From the NCBI GenBank assembly GCA_033060915.1, contig CM065393.1, positions 6,352,501-6,416,500 of the forward strand: a DNA stretch of 64,000 nucleotides, given 5' to 3'. A model generated the notes under the pieces. That model saw only the letters and a program-made list of their open reading frames with translations. It was not told the origin of the DNA and did no database searches. Positions within the stretch are counted from its first letter, which is position 1; the number at the start of each line of letters is the position of its first letter. Below, piece after piece: positions 36,501-44,063 of this stretch. A program made the position numbers and the translations under genes. This DNA is from Euryodendron excelsum. Taxonomy: Eukaryota > Streptophyta > Magnoliopsida > Ericales > Pentaphylacaceae.

Positions 36501-39500
36501 GGTGGCAATGATTGTCAACAGTGGTCTTGTTCCTTGTATTAGTCTCTTCTAGCTTCTGTTTGCCTTCTGCTTGAATAAGTTATGCCTCATTAACATCAGT
36601 AACAAACTTTGTGCCTAATTTTGCTAAAGCAAGGAAAGATCATCCGGGTTGTTGGATACCGGGATAGCTTTTGCTGGAGTCGTGGCAATCTTGTGACCTT
36701 CTTATGTGAAGATATAGATGTTATCTATACCTTTGAATGTTGTGTCTAAGTCAAACTGTCGCTGCCTTCCAAGCAATATATGACTAGCAGCAATGTCGAC
36801 AACATCGCAAAGAACCTCGTACTTGTAGTACTTCCCAGTGGTAATGGGAACCTGGCATATCTCCATGACCTTAACATTTGGCCCCTTGTTGATCCACCCA
36901 ATAGAGTGAAGGTTGTGATGGTTCTCCATTGGTAATCTCAAGTGCTCCACTAGCCTCTTGGACACAAAATTTTCACATCTTCCGCTGTCCACAATCAAAT
37001 CACAGACCTTCTGGTTGATGGTATAACAAGATCGAAAGATGTTGTGTTGAATTGACTCAAGTTGCTTCAGTGCATATAGAACACATTGAACCACACAGTT
37101 TACTCTTTCTCCTTTTTCTTCAATAAATTTTGTGCCATCATACGGATCATCATCCTCCTCAAATCCAATCTCCCTATTATTGTTGGCTTCATTCTTCACA
37201 AGGTTGACTGGCCTACGCTCTGGACATGTATTAGAACGATGTTCAACCTTACTGCATCTGTAGTAGTTGCCGATGACCGTTTGGGCATACGGTTTGGCAT
37301 TGGATCGAGGCGTAACTTGTGCATCCCTAGTTGTGTTGTTGCTATTATTAATGACCGGAGTATTTAGATTTACTGGTTTTGTTGTGATTTGTTCTCCTTG
37401 TTCTTTCTTTGCTAGAAGAGAACTTTACACGATTCCAACGAAAAGAGTTCAAACCCCTAATCGTCCTCTCTAATAGTTCTGCCTTCAATGCCATGTTATG
37501 GGCTCCAGCAACAATCAATAGAACTTGCAACCCAATTTTTTCTCAGATGGATGGTTTCAAGCCATTGAGATATCGTGCCACCCATTGATCATCCGTCTTT
37601 GAAAGATTATTCCTATCCGACGAATGACTGAATTCAGTAGTGTAATCGAAAATAGAATGATTACCTTGTATACAACTCTGATATCATTAGTATAGGGTGG
37701 AGAAATCTCTCCATCATCAGTTGTCGCATACGCCTCCACATCATTACTGGAGGTCGTCCTTGCCTCTATTAGTTTCTTTGCAAGTGATCCCACCAAACCG
37801 CTGCACCACCTTTGAGTTTGAAGACAACCAAATAGACCATCTTCTCCTCTAGGACCTCTATCATGGTCAAGAATCGATTAACTTCTAATAATCAGTCAAG
37901 GAAATCCTCTATATAAAAGTTTCCGTTGAAAGTGCCAATGTCTGCCTTCATATGGTAGTTCTCATGTTGGCCTTCGAGCCTCGTATTGCTTCTTGTCATT
38001 ACTCAAATCTTCTCCATGTGCTGGGCGTTGTTGTTGATGATGCCTTTCGGGAGTATGAACAGGTTTGTCAACAGGTTGGCCTCGGGCAACTCCTTCGGCT
38101 CCATGCCTTTGTCTAATGGCAGATTTCTGTTGGCATTGAGTTCAAGCCTCCATGCCACAGGTTGCCACCCGTGGCACGTCTGTGGCCGCGAGGGACCTTG
38201 GCGTGGAGCATGTCTGAGCATGATTGGTCGGTGGCATGACAATCTCGTAATTTGTATTTTTCATATTTATTGGATTTATGGATTATGACTCCTCGAGGGG
38301 GTAGGATGTTTCTTCCTATCAGTTTAGAGATGGCTCAGAATGCTTTTATAAGGGGGGGCATGGTGTTGACTCTACCACCCTCTGGTACTACCGAAAGGGA
38401 CAGCATTGAAGTGAGTCTCCCAAGGGAGTGGGCGAGACTTGGGGGCCGGCTGTGGCACGTGGCTGCATGCCGTGTGTCTCGGGGCTTATGTTCATGACGG
38501 ATTGGACCTCGGTGTGCACACTTGCATGCCGTGTGTCTCGTGTGCACTTGCACGTTGGGTTTAAGCTTGTGCACACGACCACTTGGTTTGGCTAGCATTG
38601 GTGTCGCTCTTGGCACTATGTTTTGGGCTTTCAGTTGCTATTCGGTGGTGCCTTTCCTTGCGGACAATCTTGACGCGGGGCACTAAGAACTTCATGGATG
38701 GAGGCGTCGTGCCTAACGGGTGATGCTTGGCTGACGCACATGTCTAGTTACACATGGCTATGTTGCTTGTGTTTCGAGAGGAACTAGCGCTAAGCACATT
38801 GCTTGTCATGTGTGCGTGTATTTGAGTATGGCATTGCTATCGCCTATAGCTTGGGTTGCCTTATAGCTTGAGCATTAGAGGTCCGAGCTTAAAGAGTTAT
38901 GCGGGGCATTACGGATGGATCCTGGACAAACGCATAATCTTATGCCTTGGTGTTTGAGTTTGGTGGGAGTATTGCTTGGTGCATAGTCGCCTCACGGGTC
39001 ACTTCCGCTGCGTATGATCATGGCGGGTCGCATTACTGCCACCGTATGGTGCCCGGTCTGCCAGCCCGTGACACTCCACAATGCTTCACGAATCTCTGTG
39101 AGTTGCTACTGTTGTGCCTCGATCACAGTCCGCACAACTTCAATCCCACAACCATCGCTGATAGGATTGTTGGTTTTGCCTCCACCAGTTGCTATCAAGT
39201 TAGACCAATCAAGGCTTTGATACCAATTGACGCAGAAGGGAGCCGCGAATAAGGGATATGACAAATGTCAATAACTCGATAGTAACTTGGCGCACTAAGA
39301 ACAAAAGAAAAATATCTAAAAGTCATAAATCTTATTAATCAGAAGTTATCTATTACATTAAAAAAGAGCCTCTATATATAGGCTAAGAAGGAGTGGGAAA
39401 CAAGTAATAGCAAATAGAAAACTAAACATATAAGGAAACTAACTAACTAGGAAACCATAGAACTAGAAAACTACACTAATATAGTTTAATCCTAATTACC

Positions 39501-42368
39501 AAAACAGGTGGCTTAAAAATGGAATCAAATAAGTAGAAAATATTGCTAAATAAAATGTAGTAGTTTGACTTTTCCAGCTCATGTGCTACTTAGTGTACCC
39601 ATGTCTTGTCAAGTTGTTACATGAATTTCTCTGCAACTTGTTCTATATCACATGGAGCACACTGGCATACCACATAGGCCTGATAGCAAGGCTCTCATGT
39701 CCACAGATGGCTCGGACATAGGGCAATCCATTGTAATTACCAAGTCTCGATATTACAATTCCAACGTTAAAGTTTAAAATGTTTGTACAACTATCTCAGT
39801 TCAAAATAGTTCATGTTTTAGGTAAATTCAATAGAGTTTATAAAGCATAGTAAAATCATACTTTGCAAGTTAGAAACATATTTAACAATCCGAAAATATA
39901 GTAGATAAAATGTCAGACTGAAATTGTGGGATCAGTACCCCCACCTGATGATTTTAATTGTTCAGGTAGCTGTCGAAATGATTCTCATAAAACGTCTGAT
40001 TCTATCAATTAATCATCACATTTGAAACTTTAGTTTTTTACCCTAATTATTATTCAAATGGTGCAGAGTCCTAAAAATCTATCCGAACTTTCTACAATAC
40101 CCAAAGTTACCTAAAATATCTCTCATGTAATTTCGTAGGATATTCAGGTAATCTAAGCCCGGAGTACTTCAATTACTAGAAAATATTATGTAATTTCTAA
40201 AAATTCCATAAAAAATATTTCTGAAATTTTTTTGGTGGCTGTCTTTTTCTTTTTCATAAATTTTCATTTTATTTAGAAAGCCAGTGTTTTCCTTTCGAAA
40301 ATGTTCAAAAATTTAGTAGAAATTTTGAAAAATCACCAACCCTTCTTCCATAGTGTTTTAAACAGTAAAATCAAGTCGCAAAATGGTTTTATAGAAATTT
40401 AAAATAGCTAAAAACTAATGTTTAAGTAGTTTTTCATTCAAAAGTTCGTGAAAGTAGTTATAGTTTCTTGACTTAACCAAACAGGACCTACAAAGGCAAG
40501 GCCTGTGGGGCCCACTGACAAAAGTGGGACTCACAACTCTTCCCTACGCGCCCTCATGGTGCCCCACACTGCTCGTGGCCCTTGACTAGGTACTAGTCAT
40601 TGTCTTCCTTGATAAAACCTAATTTTGATACCCTTCTGAAAATCGTGTTTTTTTTTTCCTTCGATTCCTAACCAAATCAAGCGATTTTTGGGCCTAACAT
40701 GAAGCTCTCGAAAAGTTCTACAGCCCTATCTGGCTAGAATTTGAAATGGAGCTCATTTACCCCCTCAAAACGAGCTTTGAAAAAGTGATGGGTCTGCACA
40801 GATTTTCTAGGTAGGCGTGCAATGTGAATTCTCTCATATTTTTCCACACTCCTAGGTGGGCCATGCATGGCTACTAAGACAAGTTTACAAGCCAGCCCAA
40901 GCATTCAATTGTAGAAAAAATGAAAAAAAATCATGTCATTTCATGCATGCAACCGCAATTGCTCTATTTTTGAAAAATGAGCATCAACTTCATTGTAGAC
41001 CGCCTGGGCCTTTATGGCGAGGTTCTAAGCCTTCCTCTACCCCCTAGCAACATTCCCGAAGTGACCAAACTCAGATTACATGGCTACATTTTGAACTACT
41101 CAAGTTTCAAGCTTTTTACACCTTGCCAAAATATATGCATTTTCGGCCGGCCAACTCCAGCCAACCTAACCCGCATGCATGAATGGAATGATGTATAAAT
41201 CAGTGTACAGAACATTATAACTGAGGTTGAATGATTTTGAAGTGGATTTGAGCTTAGAACCAAACATTTCCCTCACTTTCTCACCTTTTTCGCTCTATGC
41301 CAAACACTGCTCTCTCTCCAAACCCCTTGCACGAAATTTAGGGTTTCTAATCTGCAGATGGTGAGTTTTTATAGCCATTCAATGCATGTTAGAGTGTGAC
41401 AAATGTCTTTAAGGGTCAAAATATAATTTTCTAAAAGTACACTTTTTTTTTCTATTTTCCATATTTTCAGTAATTTTCAGCCACTAACTGATTATAATCA
41501 ACACTAGTCACCTTAATTGTACGTTTTCTAATTGTTCCTAATTTTTTGAAATTTATTTCTAATTATTTGACATTTCTCAAGTTTAATTCAAACTTCAATT
41601 GCATGTTGCACATTATATAGACTTATTTATTTTAAATATTTATTAATGTAAACAACTCCAATGATCAAACACTAGCTCCTCAGGCTTAATCTGGTAAATT
41701 TTTCTTCATTTCTGGTACACCCGCTTACACAGGAAAGGACTACACTCTGTTTCAAATCACTGGGAGTCGCATTTTTTATTGCCCCAAATGTAGGTTTATG
41801 CACGTCAAGGGTGGTTTATTGATACTTTTGGTTTGGATGGCCTATTACACTGAACTTAAAAGTGCACTTATTCTCTTGTTAATAATTGTCTGATCAGAAT
41901 TCATAAGCATTAAGCCGAAGCCATTATGTTTATAGTTGATTAAAAAGACCCGGTTGGCCCCGTTGCTTTTGCTTGGCCCATCCGGAAACCATGAATTTTT
42001 CATCTGAGTTAAAAAAATGCTTATGTTCTCAGTAGATTAGATCAAGTCATATGCCTTCCTTTCATTTCCATCATTAGCATTGAATATTTCCCCTAGAAAA
42101 ATATCAGTTTCACTGAGGAAGAGAAGAGAAACCATTCTCGAGTATTGATATTGTTACCGCTATATCTGTGGCAGAGGGACAACCAGAAGGTGAGAATGAG
42201 AATCATCAGCCTGCCAACGACGGAAATCGTGGAGTTGAGAATGAGCATGTGGTGGAAGCTGGTGCAGACAATGGAGGCAACCGCTGGTGGGGAATTGTTA
42301 AGGAGATCCAAATGATTGTCTTCGGCTTCATCACTTCCCTTCTCCCGGGTTTTCACAACATTGATTAG
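5703..42368 (+). CDS. EBS7: EBS7-like ER-membrane ERAD component (five exons)
   Basis: Coding exons are 5703-5789, 31398-31615, 33625-33861, 34089-34240 and 42175-42368. They join in frame to 888 nt (295 residues), and every intron is GT-AG. The protein has a Ser/Thr-rich acidic N-terminus (1-29), a Pro/Gly-rich hydrophobic segment with [13 protein letters not shown], and a nine-Gln run (118-126). Next come a conserved RRFQIA segment and two hydrophobic stretches (145-160 and 169-181) separated by NQDGSKQR. These are followed by YQTGAL...[11 protein letters not shown] and an Asn/Glu-rich linker, and the protein ends with a hydrophobic [23 protein letters not shown] tail in two adjoining parts. 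This order matches, from memory, the land-plant EBS7 family. EBS7 sits in the ER membrane, associates with the ubiquitin ligase Hrd1a and is needed to degrade misfolded proteins. The TBC-GAP gene next door supports orthology (AT4G29950/29960). The reading frame is intact, but introns 1 and 4 are inflated by transposons. Confidence 0.85.
6172..6247. repeat. Compound (CT)n(CA)n microsatellite in intron 1
   Basis: About ten CT units are followed by an interrupted run of CA units. It lies about 380 bp into intron 1 of the EBS7-like gene. The open frame over it is a repeat artefact. Confidence 0.95.
6248..7559. other. Intron 1, unassigned non-coding DNA
   Basis: No element ends or coding frames are recognisable. 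Part of it may be original intron sequence that predates the insertions downstream. Confidence 0.4.
7560..9150 (+). mobile_element. LINE (L1-type) remnant, C-terminal part of ORF2
   Basis: Broken frames carry the end of a plant non-LTR reverse transcriptase polyprotein. At 7580-7704 there is a [13 protein letters not shown]...LAFFN-like segment, which precedes the ALLGKWLWR block in intact copies. From 8180 there is [14 protein letters not shown]. From about 8550 comes a zf-RVT type segment ([31 protein letters not shown]). That Cys-rich zf-RVT unit appears twice in tandem (about 8590-8710 and 8735-8850, the second with [18 protein letters not shown]). Several stops and frameshifts make it inactive. 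A Tourist-type MITE interrupts it at 7705-8178. Confidence 0.8.
7705..8178. mobile_element. Tourist-like (PIF/Harbinger) MITE
   Basis: The left end GGGCATGTTTAGTTGGGA and the reversed right end GGGCAAGTTTAGTTGAGGGA form terminal inverted repeats. They are flanked by TTA at 7705-7707 and TTA at 8176-8178, the 3-bp target duplication typical of PIF/Harbinger elements. The interior is non-coding and contains internal palindromic stretches such as GGGATAAGTAATACC and its complement. The insertion splits the LINE frame at the FN / LLGK junction, so it is younger than the LINE. Confidence 0.88.
9341..10108 (-). mobile_element. Rearranged Gypsy LTR copy (LTR-A)
   Basis: This copy matches the LTR of the Gypsy element at 16727-23295. 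It starts with TGATACAATTCTAGG next to a perfect initiator-tRNA primer site on the minus strand (GCTCTGATACCA, about 9328-9339). It runs through the purine-rich LTR body to about 9970. There it jumps back to the LTR start and repeats roughly 135 bases (9972-10108) before meeting Copia gag sequence. The open frames through it are by-products of GA-rich sequence. The 190 bases to its left (9151-9340) may be leader DNA of the same element. Confidence 0.7.
10109..14610 (+). mobile_element. Degenerate Ty1/Copia retrotransposon, 5' truncated
   Basis: Internal domains occur in Copia order. Gag start and helical gag lie at about 10110-10900. A CCHC-like knuckle with C-x-x-x-C-T-K-C lies near 10985. 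The protease end has QNLLSIGQL at about 11330, and GAG-pre-integrase has [11 protein letters not shown] at about 11535. Integrase follows at about 11700-12400, with [13 protein letters not shown]. The reverse transcriptase has [16 protein letters not shown] near 13045 and [10 protein letters not shown] near 13200, and RNase H lies at about 13650-14030. It closes with a polypurine tract and a 3' LTR (14141-14610). The 5' LTR is missing: the gag start is fused directly to a Gypsy LTR piece at about 10108. Many stops and frameshifts rule out activity. The element lies in intron 1 in the same orientation as the host gene. Confidence 0.88.
14141..14610 (+). repeat. 3' LTR of the Copia element
   Basis: It begins TGTTAAAATAATAA just after the purine-rich AAGTGAGAG tract and ends GCACCCAACA, giving the usual TG...CA limits at 470 bp. 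It contains CTATAAAAGGAATC (about 14400), a TATA-type LTR promoter. An inverted copy lies at 16216-16623. Confidence 0.8.
14622..15997. repeat. Large inverted repeat (arms about 600 bp, spacer about 170 bp)
   Basis: The left arm (14622-15232) is matched, base by base with scattered mismatches, by the reverse complement of 15405-15997. Landmarks include AGATCAAATTTCTCGACTC on the left against AGATCAAATCTCTCAACTC when the right is reversed, and GACAGCCTCTAAACTTGA against GGCAGCCTCCAAACTTGA. The spacer (15233-15404) is a Copia fragment from the hinge between integrase and RT ([14 protein letters not shown]). The outer half of each arm looks like an LTR of another element; on the right it runs TGATGTGGCTAAG to about 16105, followed by AGTGGTATCAAAG. 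RNA from this region could fold into a long hairpin. Confidence 0.8.
16108..16730 (-). mobile_element. Inverted Copia fragment: polyprotein tail - LTR - gag start
   Basis: Read on the minus strand, 16730-16625 encodes the Copia polyprotein tail ([19 protein letters not shown]). It is followed by an LTR at 16623-16216 (TGTTAAAAC to CAAACAACA), a TGGTATCAGAG primer site (about 16207-16197) and the gag leader with ATG at 16154 ([12 protein letters not shown]). An LTR flanked by internal sequence on both sides, tail before and head after, is the junction expected from LTR-LTR recombination or a tandem array. The LTR is the inverted partner of the one at 14141-14610. Confidence 0.75.
16727..17461 (-). 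repeat. 3' LTR of the Gypsy element, truncated
   Basis: It aligns with 22557-23295. The right edge is GGTTACATCA at 17461, flanked by a purine tract on the minus strand. The left edge is cut at the border with the inverted Copia piece. The central part is strongly purine-rich on the + strand. Confidence 0.75.
17650..22110 (-). pseudogene. Gypsy gag-pol relic
   Basis: Domains are in Gypsy order. The gag start carries [16 protein letters not shown] (22088). Retrotransposon gag has [15 protein letters not shown] (about 21650-21600), and a zinc knuckle near 21100 has its last Cys replaced ([11 protein letters not shown]). The protease tail has [18 protein letters not shown] (about 20610-20555). 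RT covers 20390-19665, with FSKIDF and the catalytic YFDD at 19751-19740. RNase H covers 19619-18930, and the integrase zinc-binding start has [15 protein letters not shown] (about 18755-18700). The integrase core is badly broken, and the C-terminal tail has [18 protein letters not shown] at about 17815-17760. In an intact copy these would package, process, copy and integrate the element RNA; here no frame survives. Confidence 0.85.
22398..23295 (-). repeat. 5' LTR of the Gypsy element
   Basis: 898 bp, with limits TGATAAAATC on the left and GGTTACATCA on the right (+ strand view). It is bordered on the left by the primer-binding site. It has a long GA-rich block with CAG/CAA triplet runs (about 22715-22790). 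Confidence 0.8.
23594..24045. mobile_element. Non-autonomous Mutator-like element
   Basis: This 452-bp sequence is flanked by a perfect 9-bp direct repeat, ATTCTCAAC, at 23585-23593 and 24046-24054. Nine bases is the target-duplication length typical of Mutator-like elements. Short imperfect inverted ends are visible: TAAGAAGCACAGGCAC on the left and CTATGAAGCACGGATATGG for the right end reversed. Sub-terminal GTGTCC/GGACAC motifs recur. There is no transposase. A weaker relative may lie at about 24640-24840, ending GTGCTACTTAG. Confidence 0.72.
24055..26418. other. Intron 1, unassigned non-coding DNA
   Basis: No gene is recognised. At about 24735-24845 GTGTCA/GACACA motifs like those of the element at 23594-24045 recur, suggesting a degraded second copy. 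The rest is ordinary AT-rich intron. Confidence 0.4.
26431..26560 (-). mobile_element. tRNA-derived SINE
   Basis: Flanked by a perfect 12-bp direct repeat, GAGTCAGAATAT, at 26419-26430 and 26561-26572. On the minus strand the head reads GAGCAAGTGGCTTGCCCAAG and TGGTTGGAGC, matching an A box. About 35-40 bases further on, GGGTTCAGACCCT matches a B box. The tail ends in a (TA)n run next to the left target duplication. A Pol III promoter, simple tail and long target duplication together define a SINE. RNA polymerase III would transcribe it against the direction of the host gene. Confidence 0.85.
26573..28782. other. Intron 1, unassigned, probably LTR-type debris
   Basis: No coding frame is supported. 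A GA-rich stretch followed by TTTTTATAGGC (about 27340-27520) resembles a reversed LTR end. Around 28570-28700 a TATTTATAGG box lies within sequence that also looks LTR-like. No paired LTRs or domains were found, so no element is named. Confidence 0.35.
28783..29095. repeat. 78-bp minisatellite, four copies
   Basis: Copies start at 28783, 28862, 28940 and 29018 (spacings 79, 78 and 78) and end at 29095. The unit begins CAAGTGGAGAAGCTTTATTC. Each unit also holds a short hairpin (GTGGAGAA ... TTCTCCAC). The last three copies are closest. Because 78 is a multiple of three, the array stays open in several frames on both strands, giving 26-residue repeat ORFs that are not genes. Confidence 0.93.
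29096..30394. other. Intron 1, unassigned non-coding DNA
   Basis: A TATAAATAG box (29114-29122) follows the minisatellite, and a block ending GGGTGTTACATGG (about 29205-29217) could be the right end of an LTR-like sequence. The GC-richer stretch 29220-29980 has no recognisable protein coding and resembles transposon leader DNA. Confidence 0.35.
30395..30666. repeat. Tandem duplication, 141-bp period
   Basis: Copy 1 starts TTGATTATCTGATC at 30395 and copy 2 starts TTGATTATCCGATC at 30536. The second halves (GATATCTTATATTGAGGG to AGTTCTCAAAT) look identical, while the first halves differ at a handful of bases. No open frame or element ends were found. It lies about 730 bp before exon 2. Confidence 0.92.
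31398..31615 (+). CDS. EBS7: EBS7-like gene, exon 2
   Basis: Acceptor TCTCAG|GTACCA and donor CCCAC|GTAAG. It encodes residues 30-101 plus two bases of codon 102, beginning [16 protein letters not shown] and including the hydrophobic YALVPGL-type and [16 protein letters not shown] stretches. It is reached only after a 25.6-kb intron. Confidence 0.85.
32561..32928. mobile_element. hAT-type MITE in intron 2
   Basis: 368 bp with inverted ends: CAGTGACAGACGGACA on the left and CAGTGGCAGACCCAGA for the right end reversed. They are flanked by an 8-bp target duplication with one mismatch (GCTGCCTG at 32553-32560, GTTGCCTG at 32929-32936). CA...TG ends and 8-bp duplications are hallmarks of hAT elements. 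C-rich blocks (GCCCCCCCACCCCC) sit near the ends. There is no coding capacity. Confidence 0.85.
33559..33596. repeat. (CT)n(TA)n microsatellite before exon 3
   Basis: About nine CT units then about ten TA units lie 29-66 bases upstream of exon 3. The pyrimidine part could serve as the branch-distal polypyrimidine tract of the exon 3 acceptor. A separate AAC/CATCGT-type simple repeat lies at about 33365-33430. Confidence 0.9.
33625..33861 (+). CDS. EBS7: EBS7-like gene, exon 3
   Basis: Acceptor ATCACAG|TAGACC and donor TATCT|GTAAGT. It encodes residues 102-180 plus two bases of codon 181: [13 protein letters not shown], the Gln9 run, and both central membrane-type segments around [14 protein letters not shown] and [12 protein letters not shown]. 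Confidence 0.9.
34089..34240 (+). CDS. EBS7: EBS7-like gene, exon 4
   Basis: Acceptor TGCTGCAG|ATATCA and donor GAGCAG|GTATAT. It encodes [18 protein letters not shown], then a Pro/Ala-rich stretch. Intron 3 before it is only 227 bp, the one compact intron of the gene. Confidence 0.88.
35573..35810. repeat. Imperfect tandem repeat split by a Gypsy insertion
   Basis: Two units of roughly 112-126 bp (from TACCACACAAGGTCTGGTAG at 35573 and TACCACAAAAGGCCTGGTAG at 35699) each end in CCCAGACATG. A third partial unit continues on the far side of the Gypsy element, at about 39660-39725 (TACCACATAGGCCTGATAGC). The array therefore existed before the Gypsy element entered it. Confidence 0.8.
35811..39650 (-). 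mobile_element. Internally deleted Ty3/Gypsy element
   Basis: The LTRs are 35811-36235 (425 bp) and 39228-39650 (423 bp). Both start TGACGC and end ATCA in + view, and they agree closely along their length. The primer site GGTATCAAAGCC lies on the minus strand beside the right (5') LTR at about 39212-39224. Flanks CATGT (left) and CATGG (right) fit a 5-bp target duplication with one change. The 3.0-kb interior keeps gag, zinc knuckle, protease and the extreme polyprotein tail; RT, RNase H and the integrase core are absent. It lies antisense in intron 4 of the EBS7-like gene. Confidence 0.87.
36175..37990 (-). pseudogene. Gypsy gag-protease relic with integrase tail
   Basis: Gag residues such as IEDFLD and [13 protein letters not shown] lie at about 37910-37760. 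A CCHC-like knuckle, [15 protein letters not shown], lies at about 37260-37210. A 165-codon frame (37199-36702) holds the aspartic protease, with DSG at 36989-36981 and [10 protein letters not shown] near its end. Immediately after comes the integrase C-terminal segment ([11 protein letters not shown], about 36490) and a tail (36366-36175) with [18 protein letters not shown]. The sequence passes directly from protease to integrase tail, so one internal deletion removed the polymerase core. Confidence 0.8.
39651..42174. other. Rest of intron 4, unassigned
   Basis: It begins with the third unit of the interrupted tandem repeat. The interior, with phrases such as ACATGAAGCTCTCGAAAAG and GTGGGGCCCACTGACAAAAG, resembles a large non-coding LTR-type element, but LTR pairs were not found. 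No coding frame is supported. The last about 800 bases are ordinary intron leading to exon 5. Confidence 0.35.
42175..42368 (+). CDS. EBS7: EBS7-like gene, exon 5 (terminal)
   Basis: Acceptor TGTGGCAG|AGGGAC completes a Glu codon. The frame then runs [15 protein letters not shown] to the hydrophobic tail [16 protein letters not shown] and TAG at 42366-42368. Confidence 0.88.
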
Positions 42369-42973
42369 ATTGTAATTAACACGTGTTGTAGTCCATGGAC
42401 GAACTCAGATGCAAGTGGGGAAAATGGTTTTTTCTCTCTTTTTTTTTTTAATTAAAAAAATGTGTGAAATACCGGAAATTCTCATAGGTATAATTCAATA
42501 CATGAGGTGTAATTTGTGTGGTTGAATTTTTATAGCAAAAATTTGGCATATAAAATTGGTTGTCAAGCGATATTTGTGATTTGTAGACTGATTATCTTTT
42601 GTGCCTACAATCACTCCCATCTGTATTCTGTTACTGGAGTAACCGGAGATGTCAAATTAACCTCCTCGTCCTTTTAAGCCAGTAGAGTTGACTTAGTGGT
42701 CGGCTTGTACTCATGCTAAGTATAAGATCTCTTTTCTTCTCATTTTTTTTTTTTGGTTAGTCATTATTCATATGATAAATAAAATTTACACAATTTATAT
42801 GGACGGTTCAGACACTGTAGCCAAAATTTTTTTTCATTTTCCTCGCAATTGCTTTGGGACAGAAATAAATTGGGTCTACCTTTTCCTTGATCTTGACACG
42901 CAGTATTGTCAATGAGAGAGATTATTGCACTTTTGTCTCTATGCATTAGTTTCTTCCAAAGTAAGCAATCAAT

Positions 42974-43015
<42 letters not shown>

Positions 43016-43913
43016 ACCATGCATGTTCAATGCTTGCTTCTGTTACCTCAATATATTTTTTTTTTGGTAATCGGAGTCCAAGTTAACTTGTGTGCATTTC
43101 AATTAATTTTAGAGTTTGTGAGCCTTGAGAAACTTTTACACACAAATTAAGTAATTACCAGAGCAAAAGTTTTAAAAGAACTTTTGTGCTTGGCAAAAAT
43201 TGATCTTCTAACCGCATTTTCTGAAGTCATAAATTCTAGCTAAACTGGGTTAGCCCAATACATGTTTTACTTGCCACTTTATTGCATTATGTTATTTGTT
43301 GTGTGTGTGTTCAATTTGGGCCTTCATCATCAGCGAACAACACAAGCACCTACCTACCAGTTAATCAGCTTGGGACTGACTTTCTTATATTCAGCAAACA
43401 CACTGCAAGCACTATTTTTTTTAAAAAAAAAACAAAAAAAACCTATAAAATATAGGCAACAATGCCTTCGGCAACCACAACCACCAATCATGGATTTTGG
43501 TTTGTTTGCTAATAATCGTATGGGCTGTAAAGCAGAGGTACATACAGCAAAACTGGTAGGAAGGTCAGCATAGACAATATTCTAACCACTTGGCGTTGCA
43601 CTTCACTCCACAAATTCCCCCTTTGAAAATATGAAGGTTGTGCCATTCAGAACCCACCGCAGTACCCTTACAGGGAAATTTGCATGATATCCATAGCTGC
43701 TCTAATTTTGCATAAAGAAATTACAATTTCTTAACCAAATTTATATCAAGGAACTCATATTTCCATGTCACTCACTGAAACTTTAAATAAAATTTGAATT
43801 TATTGCAAGTGCATTTATATGAGAAGACAAAGAAACTCATTTATTTGGCACTTGAAAGAGTAAATAGTAATTACAAAATGTATATATACAGTTTACTATA
43901 GATAATTTCAACC
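42369..43913. other. Convergent intergenic region
   Basis: It holds the 3' untranslated regions of both genes. It includes a (CT)n run of about 18 units (about 42978-43014) and several A/T homopolymers. No gene is seen. The two stop codons are 1545 bases apart. Confidence 0.6.
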
Positions 43914-44063
43914 TCACATCTCAGACAAAAGGTTGCTAATTTTCCGAAGCTCCTTGAGAGCTACCATGGCTGTACCTTGTCCTTTGCCTGCAAGAACATT
44001 TTTAGAGTTCTTCTCTAAAGACCCCACTTGGCCTCGCTCCTGCTGGAAAACTGACTCGATTAC
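43914..44063 (-). CDS. TBC-GAP gene, exon 5 (terminal)
   Basis: Acceptor ACATTGCAG|GTAATC. It encodes 49 residues, VIESVFQQERGQVGSLEK to KELRKISNLLSEM, and TGA at 43916-43914. The predicted helical tail fits the C-terminus of the plant family. Confidence 0.88.
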   Translation of the reverse strand, partial: VIESVFQQERGQVGSLEKNSKNVLAGKGQGTAMVALKELRKISNLLSEM

